Shown here piece after piece: positions 13,734 to 25,882 of a DNA stretch of 64,000 nt. This DNA comes from Agroathelia rolfsii. Lineage: Eukaryota > Basidiomycota > Agaricomycetes > Amylocorticiales > Amylocorticiaceae. The notes under the pieces are model-generated. The model was not told the origin of the DNA. It saw nothing but the letters and a program-made list of their open reading frames with translations, and searched no databases. Position 1 is the first letter of the stretch, and every line of letters starts with the position of its first letter. The position numbers and the translations under genes were made by a program. Location of the stretch: the NCBI GenBank assembly GCA_018343915.1, contig JABRWF010000002.1, positions 1,178,001-1,242,000 on the forward strand, read 5' to 3'.

Positions 13734-14650
13734 TTACTTGTACTTAACAACAACTTCGGCGTCGCCGACGGAAACAGAGGTCAAAACGTCATCATCCTGT
13801 TCAATGTCGATTATCGTCGCATCGGTGGGGCCGACAGTGCCAGAGGAGGTAGTCGCCTCAGCATCGGAGAAGGTGACGGTACCAAAGTCGGCGAACTTGA
13901 CAAGAGAATCGCCCTCTTCGAAGTCCTCAACAATCCACTCCGCGTTCTTCTCGCAGAGCTCATAGGACGAGGAAAGCGACTTGGATACAGTCTTGCCGGT
14001 CGTCAGGTTCTCAATGACGGCCTTGCCCTCGGACTTGCTCGAGGCGGTCACGGTGATCTTGATTTCGTCACCGGCGCTGATGTCGATGTCTTCGAAATCG
14101 TAGGCGTAGTCGGGGTACCACTCATACCAGGCTGTGAAGAGAGCTATGAGTATGTAACGAGAAAAAAAAGGCGGCTGGAAAGTATCATACCATCGAAGGA
14201 AACATTGTCATCCTCGTCAACGGTGAAGTCAACACCAGTCTGGAGGATAGCAGTCTCGCAGGTGTCACCATCGATGCCGACCCAGGCGGAGGCAGCATGG
14301 GTACCAGAGCTGCCGGAAGGTTTCTTGGGGGTGGGCACGGTGAACTTTCCCGTCACGGCCTTGAAGGTGTCCTGGAAGTCATCACCAAGAGTGATGAGCA
14401 CGCTACCTTTTTAAATGAAGCACAGCGAGTTCTCTCATACCGAGTCCTCATCGTAGACAGCGCCAGCCCAGTTAGAGCTGTACTCCGTGTTGGAGGAGCC
14501 ATTAACAGAGCTCTGGATGACCTGATTGGGAGCAGAGCGACGCGCGCCACCAGTACGGCGGGCAAGACGGCCAGCCAAGCCAGTGCCGGGAGCAGCAATA
14601 ACCGTGGTGGCTAAGAGAGCGATGCTGAGGAGTGAGGAGGGAAAAACCAT
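13734..14650 (-). CDS. Secreted G1 family glutamic peptidase (eqolisin)
   Basis: An acid-active secreted endopeptidase that uses a Gln/Glu catalytic pair. The first about 20 residues (MVFPSSLLSIALLATTVIAA) are a signal peptide. They are followed by a basic propeptide with ARR motifs (LARRTGGARRSAP). The mature domain starts near NTEYSSNWAGAVY, the usual G1 N-terminal motif. TGKFTVP and ASAWVGIDGDTC...AILQTGVDF follow; the catalytic Gln is expected in this region. AWYEWYPDYAYDF is also typical. AEWIVEDFEE carries the catalytic Glu. The protein ends SVGDAEVVVKYK. Two introns are clear: GTATGAG..AAAAAG, and GTATGAT ending at TTCACAG, which joins FDA to WYEW. A TATA box sits about 95 bp upstream. 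A role in nutrient scavenging is inferred. Confidence 0.93.
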
Positions 14651-14743
14651 TTTTGATCGATTGAAAAGATTAATAGTTCAGAAGAGCTGAGGAACTCGAG
14701 GAGCCTTGAGCTTGGGGAAATAATGTAGCCTCTGGCCGGGCTG

Positions 14744-14751
14744 CCTTTATA
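14744..14751 (-). promoter_or_regulatory. TATA box of the G1 peptidase gene
   Basis: Read on the minus strand the sequence is TATAAAGG, about 95 bp before the ATG at 14650. It is a strong consensus TATA box, consistent with a highly or conditionally expressed secreted enzyme. Confidence 0.6.
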
Positions 14752-14875
14752 CACGAGCAAGACATAAGAGGGTGTGATAGCAGCGTTATGAGAATAACAG
14801 AAAGGCATTTTCGTCGTTGTGTCATATGGGTGCTCTCTTCCGCAAGACAAAAAAAAATCATAAAAGCTGTTCATA

Positions 14876-15529
14876 GAGCTAATTTCCTTCTATTGTCCGA
14901 TGTATTGTTTCACGTAAGTGGGTGAACACGCATAAGAAAGCAGCCAGCATAAGGAAGGTATCAAGCGTGTTTACTTCTGATAAGAAAGCCCACACGAAAG
15001 GAGCGGGTGAGCACAAGTAGTGACCGTGTGTATTAGATAAACATGAGCTCATCTACAAGAATAAGAAGGATTACTAGACGGCTGGTGTGTCGTTTTAGAA
15101 GGAGCTGTGCTTAGATACGTTGGTAGGTTGCACACCGATCATTCGCTCAAAACAATTTATAGCACCCGCCGCCGGTTACTCTCAACCTACGATATACTGC
15201 CGTTGATTGCCTTGTTCAAAAAGGATGCGATTTAATTTCTATATATATGTAGGTATTAAAATACATTTCGGACTGAGATCACGAGGACTTCGGAAAGCAG
15301 TGCCTATTTGATTTTATAAGATACAAAAACAGATCAGTACTAGAAGATGTGCAAAGCACCAATGAATAAATCAGTCGTCACTAGTAGTACTAGAGCTCGA
15401 ACGATTGGACTCAGAGTCGTTAGCGTTGGAAATGAGGTAGCTAGTAACATCTCGCAACCCATCGGAGTCACTACACTCCGTAAAACGATCGTCATCCAAG
15501 CAGATAAGCTCTTCCACGTATCGATCGAG
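14876..15529. other. Intergenic region, no gene supported
   Basis: This stretch is AT-rich and lies between the G1 peptidase promoter and the distal end of the F-box relic. Open frames (for example plus 15347-15586) have no motif. Nothing further is supported. Confidence 0.4.
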
Positions 15530-17196
15530 TCATATACCGGACCTCTTGTATTGACGAGAGGTACATGGAACAGCGGTTATTCCTAGACTAGCTTGATGAC
15601 GCTCCCGTACTTTCATACAGCGTGCCAAATCCTGGAGGAATCGATTGGTCTGTGATCTACGGTTAATTGAACCAGACCGACGGCGTGAAACAAGAGTGGG
15701 TTCATGGAGCAAGGTCAATTTGAATAAATGTGGTAGCAAAAGTGTAGGTCGGTCGCGAGAGCTGACACCAGGGACATGGTCGGATCTCATTATCTCATCG
15801 TCTGCAGCAACTTTACCCTTTCTAAGAGAGGTGATAAAACAGATACAAGACCGCCTAAATCCGGGCATCCTACACGTAAGCTCTCTAAAGCAGGTGTACG
15901 ATTGAGGATGTCTTTCCACCATTGCTCTGAGGTAGGATAGTTCAAAAAATATTCCAGTTTAACGAGTTGGTCTAGATCAAACAATCTAGTGCATGAAGGA
16001 ACAATTCACGGGATGTTAATGTCAATGTTATCACTCCTTTCCCAAGAATTTGAGAATGAAAACTTGAATGGTCGCTCATTCTCCCAATCTGGATCATGGG
16101 AGTAAGAAGAGAACCGTTTTTCGGAAAGATCGTAACTATGGGTTTGGATGATGGAGACGGACCTCTCTCTCAAAAGTTTGGCAGCGGAGAGAAGTATGTC
16201 CTCCACTATTTGTTCATTGTTCGTAGACGTTTCGAGAATAATACATTCAAGGTTCCAAAATACGAGTGGATCAATCAAGATCCTTATGATCAGCAATCCG
16301 GTTTTCGTCAACTGAAGATGCCTCAGCTGGGGTAGTGAGGAGTCAGCTGACAGGGCTGTAGAACCTCCGATCATGTCATACACGAGTCCAATAAGTTCAA
16401 GATATTGTATTCCCGGAGAATGCTTGAGTATGCCCCAAATTTGCTTCGTGGATGGTCGTAAATCGGGAGGGAACTCTTCAGAGAGAAATAGCGTTGTCAG
16501 GTTACACGCTTCAATACGATCCCAATCAAACCAGCAACCGCGTAACTTCAAAATTTGTACTTGTCTCAAGTTTTAAGGTTTGGGAATGGGAAGGCAGGAG
16601 CCAAAGAGTGTTGTAGTTGGCTGAGGCCAAGGCGTGTAAAAGTTCAGATCCAGAATCTCGAGATGTGGCATATCCATCCCTAGCGCCATGAGTACCGTCG
16701 GTACTTCAAGATGGGTATTGCGTACATCCAAGCAGAGCGCTTTGGATCTCCTCATTTGGGATAGGATTAATGACCGGCGGAATTCAGGTCGAGATGACAT
16801 ATTGAAGGTGAGATCTCTATCGATGACAATAGGCAGGTTCTTTGACCTGTCTAAGAACACATGTATCGCTTCCACATTCGGTGGGAACCATTCAGTCCAA
16901 AGAGCCGGGTCGGACAGTGCAATGGAGCGCCAGTGGTGACAGACATGGGTAATACACCGAATCCACCAGATACTTTCCATGCGGAAACATCTGCACACAT
17001 TTTTTGTGTAATGAAATATGTTGGAAAGAATCTCAGTATTAATCAGCGTCAAATCGTTGTGGCGCGTTAAGATCTCCTGGCGGCGCTGGCGCATAATGGC
17101 AAGGGGATTGTCCGGCAATTCGCGCTCTGGTTTGAGCTGCTCGGTCAGCGGGCTTGAAAGCTCTTTCATATCTTCAGAATTGGTTATTGTCGTCAT
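15530..17196 (-). pseudogene. F-box/LRR-type protein gene, disrupted by stops and a frame change
   Basis: The start ATG is at 17196 (MTTITNSEDMKELSS). An F-box follows: LTLINTEILSNIFHY, then WIRCITHVCHHWRSIALSD. This is the pattern of the large agaricomycete F-box family, which recruits substrates to SCF ubiquitin ligases. Leucine-rich segments follow (PHLEILDLNFY, VQILKLRGCWFDWD, LRHLQLTKTGLL). A TAA at 16573-16575 breaks the frame after LPIPKP, yet the same frame continues as NLRQVQILKLRG for about 188 codons. A TGA at 16006-16008 follows, and the frame again continues (IVPSCTRLFDLDQLVKLEYF). Near 15,800 the coding signal shifts frame to PTLLLPHLFKLTLLHEP. No GT..AG pair of normal length removes the first stop. 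A truncated but functional short F-box protein remains possible. Confidence 0.7.
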
Positions 17197-18213
17197 TGTC
17201 TTGAGTGTATGGTGGGTGGACCTGAATCTTTCCTTTTCAGGTAGTCTGTAACTTCCGCTCGTCCTTATAAACGGGCGCAGAAAATTTATGCACTTCAGTC
17301 TGGGACCACCAACTGAAGTGTACGTATCCTTCGCATTCGTCTCTCCCCCCCCCCCCATTCTTCACTTATTTTCTCTTCAGCATTTCATCTTATCATTGGG
17401 TGCATACCATTGATGTAATTAGTCTGGTACCACCAACTAAAATCATTTCGTCTTACCATTAGAGCGAGATCATAGAAAATTTTATAACTGTCTTTATTTT
17501 TTCTCGGTGGTTTAGGCTTGAGGCATTCAGACCTAATGAGGTCTGATTTTTATTATCTATTTTGACTTTCTTCCGTATAGAGCACAAGTAATCCTAGTAC
17601 TAAAACAAACAAACCCTGTGCCACAAGTTGACTTGGAGGTGCTGAAAAAATCAAACAAATGATATAACAGGGGAGACAAAGAAGATACTCGATTGAAGGA
17701 CAAGAAACCATCCATCAATTCATGGAGGCTAGGGTAGATGCATGCATGAATGCTGCTCAACTGAGAGGTATTTTTGATCTAGTAAGGAGTAAAAATCTGA
17801 ATTTACACTTCTTTAACAAATTATCAGATCAACCTAAAATAACAGCATATCGTGGTTGACGAAATCTCCCACTTTGGCCAATACAACATCTTCTCTAATA
17901 TCTATATTTTTTTTTCAAAAAAAATTAGACTGCACTATTAGCTTTGCCTAACCCCAGCATCCCAGCTAGTACCACCCTTTGATCTCAGCGCTTATCTAGG
18001 TCCTCAACTTTTCTAATGTCTTAAATATCCAAGTATAATTCACCAGTCACGCCAGAAATAATATTTTGATCGGAATTCAAAAATTACATAGTTTGTCTCA
18101 GCTTTCAACTGCTACTAGTACTCATACAGCTTGTATTTACATGCATATTTTTTTTTCATAACACAAACTAATCGATTTCACCTGATGGGAGACAGAACAC
18201 ATATTGTTGCTGC
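17197..18213. other. Intergenic AT-rich region
   Basis: This region contains the promoter side of the F-box relic and the 3' flank of the amidotransferase gene. A C-run lies at about 17346-17357, with several A- and T-runs near 17907 and 18150. Open frames are short and motif-free. Confidence 0.4.
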
Positions 18214-19810
18214 TTAGTTGGTTGGAGGATGAACAATTGGGTGCAAATGAGTATTCAACAATAGTTTGGTTGTCTTTGACTGGGAATCTTCAGCATCGTA
18301 CTTGATAGCCTCGAACTTCGAGTGCCCATCTCTGTCCACAATAATCATTGTGTTCTTCGGTATGAGATTCCAAAGTTTGGGTTGTTTAGCTGTCGGAAAT
18401 AAATATCAGAAAATGCTGTCAGCTGCAATCTAATATGAAAGCATGACACTTACTGCTAGGCTCAGAAGCAATGATCAAATGAGCTGCATGCTCATGTCCC
18501 GAAGACGATGTAGTTGTATCGGGCAATTTTTCGGTATTAGGATGGCCAGGGTATCGCCTGTCAAGTACAATGCCCGCAGTGTCGGACCAGTACAAACTTG
18601 CTGGCTGCTCCGTCGGGTGGTTCCGGAATCGTGTTGCAACAAGTTGCTCTCCATCTGTAGCGCATAAATTCAGGCCATTGGCGGAATTTTTGAAATCCTC
18701 GCTGCTCAAGATCTCCTTCTGGGCATGGATGATAGCTTGAATCGTCTTGAGCAGTGCATTACGCATCTCTTCGAGCGAGAATGCAACTTCGCTGTTGTCT
18801 CCGCCAGCACCAAGGAAGGTGAGATAGAGGGCACCAACGTGCTCGGAGTCAGTATTGCCGCCGATATTCTGTAAGAGAGTAACATCAATTTGTTCAACTA
18901 ATTTTTTTCTCTGTAGAGATGATGATGATTAGATTCACATGTTAGACCATGTTCGAGAGATTAACTAACAATTTGAGGGAAGAATGTGACAGTGCCGTTA
19001 TGCATGAAGGTGTGGCGGCCAAACACGAACGGATGGTTGTTGGTCGCTACGACGGGCGGGCGCGAGGCAGCACGAATGTGTGCCATAATGCACTTGGAAG
19101 ATGTGTTGGCACATACAGTAAGGAATGTGCGATCTGTGACCCTGCAGGATAGAAATGTTACAGAACGTTCAATTGATAACTATTTTATGCAACATACGGA
19201 GGAGCAACAGTCCTATAGAGTGCAGGACGAGGGCCAGTAGTATACCTATCAAAACGAGCACGCGTTTCGGTGTACCAAGCAACTCCAAAGCCGTCAGGGT
19301 TGTATCTGACATTGCCTAATATAAGCGTCAACTATGGTTAAATTTTGGACAAAAAATCCAGTCTTTCAAGTTAAACAATGCTCACGGATTGCCGATTCTC
19401 TCCGCTTGTCAGCATAATCCTTCAGGGACTCTCCTGGTTCCCAGTGTACAAGACCTGTTTGGAGAATATAAACAAGTTAAATCATATGTGGATTTTGGCA
19501 TAGTTTTGGTCAGTCTAACCAGGTAGATAGCGTTCATTAACTCTGAATAAGGTCGGATTATGAGCTCCCGGAGTGTATTAACAATTATTAACCAAGCTTA
19601 CTGTTTTCTGCGCATGATCCAACCACGGATTAGTCGCTGACATAAAATCAAACAAGTCGACTATAATAAAAACATACGTAATTGCATGGTCGGGATCTAT
19701 CAAGACATCCTCGAGCAGTTCGGGCTCACTATCTCAAAGGTAAGATCATAAGGAAGTAGGGTGGTCGTAATTTTATCTCACGGGCTAATGTAGACAAACC
19801 AGCGACACAT
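18214..19810 (-). CDS. Class II glutamine amidotransferase (Dug3/EgtC-like)
   Basis: The protein starts MCRWFVYISPEPELLEDVL. Cys2 is the expected N-terminal nucleophile of class II (Ntn-type) amidotransferases after Met removal. Splicing gives IDPDHAIT, then VNERYLPG, LVHWEPGESLKDYADKRRES, and RYNPDGFGVAWYTET, which is the PDGFGxxWY motif. SSKCIMAHIRAAS and FMHNGTVTFFPQ (the HNG loop) follow, then NTDSEHVGALYLTFLG. The C-terminal half contains NLCATDGEQLVATRF and AHLIIASEPSS, and ends HPIVHPPTN. Dug3 of yeast, part of the glutathione-degrading Dug2-Dug3 complex, is the best known relative, but the insert around WEPGESLKDY suggests a separate fungal subgroup. The first intron lies after ISP, within 30 nt of the ATG. 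The substrate is unknown. Confidence 0.88.
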
Positions 19811-20080
19811 AATAACTGAAGTTCAAGTTGTCTCAGGGAGTGTACAAAATAAATGATCGAAGGGTATGAGAAGAGCAAGCTCAGAGAGCAGCAATGGGGT
19901 TTTATATACCTAGAATCGTTAAAGAAAAGCCCCATGAGCTTCTATTCGGTCTTAGATAGGGCACATGTAGACATTCAATTGCAGTATATACTACTAATAA
20001 ATGTCATGTTTCAATCGTTAGCGACACCAAATGCGATTTCCAGGCCGTTTCTAAGGAGTCTGAGTCTTGAGATGCAATGC

Positions 20081-20590
20081 CATGCATTGGGATTAGAAGA
20101 GCCATGCGCCACAGTAACACGTTATAGCATACTAGAGTCCATAAGCATGAGCGGCCATGGTCAGGGGTGCAATAATAAAGCTACTTACATTCATTGGTCA
20201 CCAGGCAGAATGGATAAGAGGTTCAATCATTCTGATAATTAAATGGCATGTGTTGGATGCGATTAGAAGAGCCACGCGTCACAGTAACATGTTGTATTAT
20301 ACTCAAATTCATAGGCATGAGCGGCCATGGTCAGGAGTGTAATAATAAAGCTACTTACATTCATTGGTCACCAGGCAGAATGGATAAGAGGTTCAATCAT
20401 TCTGATGATTAAATGGCATGTGTTGGATGCGATTAGAAGAGCCACGCGTCACAGTAACATGTTGTATTATACTCGAATTCATAAGCATGAGCGGCCATGG
20501 TCAGGAGCGCAATAATAAAGCTACTTATTTTAAACGGCCATAAGACGGAATGAATAAGGAGTTCAATCATTCTGATAATTAAATTCGACA
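20081..20590. repeat. Three tandem copies of a 170-bp repeat
   Basis: The word GATTAGAAGAGCCA recurs at 20091, 20261 and 20431, exactly 170 bp apart. The flanking sequence (GAGCGGCCATGGTCAGG, AATAATAAAGCTACTTA, GTTCAATCATTCTGAT) keeps the same spacing in each unit. Copies 1 and 2 are close. Copy 3 diverges in its middle, where ATTCATTGGTCACCAGG is replaced by TTTTAAACGGCCATAAG. The period is not a multiple of three, so no continuous frame runs through the array. A fragment TCACCAGGCAGAAT recurs at about 22092. Confidence 0.9.
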
Positions 20591-22681
20591 TCAATATAAA
20601 CCGTTGGCATAGTGCACAAGTACCCCCTATTCGCTTTGTCTCATCTTACATTTTCTAGTGAGTCAAACTATTTCTTACCCAAGTCAAAACCATGGTTGTC
20701 GGTCTAAGGATTTGACCAAGAGCAAGGTACTAATTGAAGGAATTGGTGGTGCTATATGGCATAGATCATTAAAGACATACAATCGCAGCATAACCAGGGT
20801 CTTCAAGTTTAGCTTCCTGTGATATGGTGCTTGAGAAGTCGCGGCAGGTAGGAAACTGCGTGCAAACATAATCCGCATTTGTCGGATAATAAGGACAATA
20901 CACAGCTACAAATATAGCATGGACTTTTGTATGCGTCGTAACAATAGTTTCTTTTGTATCTTTTGTATTCTTTTGCCTTATATCTCACAATTAACATGCA
21001 TGTATAAAATTGATACATTTTATCTACCGAATATACAAGTCATTTTCTCATCCCACATATTCCAACAGCATTGTTTCGTACATAATTCATTGGTGAAGCA
21101 ATTCGGAACATTCAAAGGGACTCTTACACGCATAGCCATAATTCACTTCAAGGATGAATTAGTAGGCTTTAGATGGGAGAAGGGGTATTGCTTGAAGGAA
21201 TTGGATGCATTCTATGTGTGCCGACAATGTCTGGTGTCTTGCTATTAATCACAAGAAAAAATCTACACTGGCAAGAGCGCCTTTCAAGGTAACCCGTCTT
21301 AGTGACATTGCAGATTTGAGGGAGAAATTCATTATAGCAGACACTCTTGCTCTGCGAGGCATCAGCAAAATTACAAATGAAACTTTTATATACTTTTATA
21401 CTTGTACAAGTGAAAAAGGTGAAAGTATGTTATACTTGTTAAAGTTAGGTGGACTTCTGGAACAAGGAGAAAATACTTGTACAAGTATAATATCGTTCTA
21501 CAAGTAGCCGAAAGTAGCCAATAGTACAGCATCATTGCATCACTAGCACACCTGGAATATCCTTTTACAAGCTGTTACAAGTTCTCACAAGTAGCACTAC
21601 GAGGCCAAGCCATCCCTTTCATACAATCAAATAGATGGCCATCAAACAAATATAATTTCTAGTAGCCTTATATATTTATACAACGAGTACACAGCTACAT
21701 CACCAAATGACATTAATATAGGTGACAACGAGTAAATGCGCTGTGACGGCTAGTCACGAGATCGAAACAAAGAAATAGTAGGCACAAGGGTTATTCGAAA
21801 AACTACTGTATCATACACAGAGCAGATAGGTATTTATACTAAAATAATATCTCCTCTGTTAGTATAGGCAATCCATGCCTCGATGGGAGTGACAGAGTCA
21901 CGGTCACGTATAGCGTGACTATAGTCATGTAGCTGCGGTTTTTTGTAGCAGCTACTTTATTCGTTTGTCCGCGTACCGCGTCCAAGTACAAGGACAAGCG
22001 TAATATTATCTTGCTTTATTATATTATTGGCTGGGCTTGCTTTTCTCACATCCTCCCAGGCCCATCAACCACATGCAACTGATAAGAAGTATCACCAGGC
22101 AGAATAGAATATGAAATTATCAACGAATGCCCGCTGCCCTGCAGCGCGGCGGGTTGTGCCAAACAACGCTGTACCATTACATGCGTGACATTGTCATGAC
22201 GCACGTGATCCCGTGACACTGCTCCTATCCAGCATGTTCAAAAATCTCACTTTCCTCCATACGAATAGTTCATTCTTACTTAATATATTGAATTTAAAAA
22301 CACTTAGGTTTTTTTTACGTGAGTTTTTTGCACAGAGGCTTAGCAATTGTAGTGTTGTAGAGTGCTTTTTTGGAACTCCTGAGTAGTGGGCATAGCACCG
22401 CCACTGCCAAAATAGTCGTAGGTAAGCCCGGGCTTTTGAGCCTGCAGAACACCAAGTCAGAATACGACTCAAACCGGACAACTCCGGGTCAGTGACGCTT
22501 ATTATAGCACTCTACAATAGCCACAAGCACGAAATTCACTCAGGTATGAGCTCTTCCGATAAAATGTTGTCCAGTCAATTTATATTACTAGTATCTAACA
22601 ATGTCTGTACTACACGGCTGAGAGTTATCTATGAGAGAATGACTCGAGGCCAAGTAACCAAGTACCATGTTGTAATGTCTA
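20591..22681. other. Gene-poor, repeat-like region
   Basis: No gene is supported here. Two palindromic ACTTGTACAAGT sites occur at about 21402 and 21474. CAAG-containing words recur around 21560-21600. GTCACG/CGTGAC words cluster at 21743-21757, 21894-21930 and 22180-22220. One open frame (20919-21248) contains GTLTRIAIIHFKDELVGFRWEKGY, which might be a remnant of a mobile element protein, but I cannot assign it. A solo-LTR-like segment is described among the findings. Confidence 0.35.
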
Positions 22682-24454
<1,773 letters not shown>

Positions 24455-25882
24455 TGCTATTGATTTTCAAAGGGTATTCAGATAATCCTACCCTGTTCAA
24501 ACCAATGCTAGATTTATACAAATCATCCTTTGGTCCTGAGTCATAGTGATGACTCTACTCACATCCGATACGTAGACAAAATGTTTCGGTCGGTGGGTGA
24601 CAAATGGGACCCATTGCATACGCGGAGTATAAGTCGAGTCATTAAATTTAGAAGATTTAGCGGTTGAAAGCCGCTACCGGAAATGTGTCAGCCTGCTAAC
24701 ATTGCCACCATCGGCTTTCATGGCCATTTCCCCTGGAAATAGTCCAAAGATAGATGGGTAACTGTAACGGCTCAAAGGAGAGAGAGAGAGAGAGAGATAG
24801 AGATAGAACAAAGTAGAATTTAGAGACAGGATACAAGCAGCTACTAGTGTTGCTCAGACAAAGAGAAAATGAAAGGCATGAAGCCACCGATGTTAAATAC
24901 TACATTATGTAAAGTAATTGACCAAAAACCCTCAAGCCCGGCTCGGGTGCATCAAAAACCCGGTGGAAAAAAAGCTACCGAGCCGATTTCCCATTCTAAA
25001 ACCCATCGTCGAAAGTGTAGCGGCCTAAGCCGTTACAGTAACCCGGAAGTCTCAAGAATGTAGTCGTATGGCAGGCGATACTAATGATGCCATCATCCAA
25101 TATCAAGATTCCAGACCAGACCTATAGTAAAAACCGAACCATCTCAAAGTGTCCTGAGCAGTTAGATAGAAATAGGGCCTGATATTCAAGAGGGTGTATA
25201 TAATAGAAAACAAGCATCGTGCCATCCTTGAGGCCAGATAGAGGAGGGAATTTATTATTTGAGTTTTAATGGGTAGCAACGAAGATCCGATCAGTTGCAC
25301 TTCTCGAGTCACTGGCACAAATCAGCAACGAGCAAGCAAGGTGTAGTACCTCATCAAAGCTTTATAATCACACAAAAGCCGATGTTATACATCAAGAATA
25401 TTTGAATGTAACCAATGAGACTAGTAGAGCTCGGGCCGGTCCGAACAGGATATCCAAGCAGCTTGACAATGCATTTCAAAACAGGTAAGTAAGGGAGTGT
25501 CTGGTGTAAGAGCAGGATTGAGCTGTATGCCCGTGTATTTGTTTATCACGTCTGTTATTGGTATTGATGATGGATACATAGACAACGCCAACACATTCAG
25601 TCTAATCCTCAAAGTTAAACACTCCGGCGCCATCGGGCAACTTCGAGGTTCGAGTTGGACTGCTTATTTCATCCTACCGATGCGGTGAACATGCCAGTGG
25701 TGAATGCTGCCAATCCAATCATTGCGGCCACGTATACCACGACTAGCATTGCACGTCAGAATCGCTTGCGACACTGCCCGCGGCGCAGTCCAGCTGAATA
25801 CCCAGAACGTTTATAATTTCAGAGCTTTAGAAATTACCAGCTTCGTTGCTCGGACCGCAAGACGTCAACTTAAACTGGGACG
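24455..25882. other. Intergenic region with GA microsatellite
   Basis: A (GA)n tract followed by GATAGA units lies at about 24778-24807, just inside the left arm of an inverted repeat. No gene is supported; open frames at 25421-25690 overlap on both strands and lack motifs. A further pair of GTAGCGG/CCGCTA words lies near 24655 and 25016. Confidence 0.4.
24756..25044. repeat. Inverted-repeat pair, possible MITE remnant
   Basis: GGGTAACTGTAACGGCT (24756-24772) is the reverse complement of AGCCGTTACAGTAACCC (25028-25044) apart from one mismatch. The arms enclose about 255 bp that contain the GA microsatellite and no coding frame. I see no convincing target-site duplication next to the arms, so a transposable origin is only a guess. 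Confidence 0.45.

Noticed and set aside
13410..14414. A 334-codon plus-strand open frame
   Set aside because: It lies antisense to the G1 peptidase, whose minus-strand exons carry signal peptide and catalytic motifs. It is a shadow frame.
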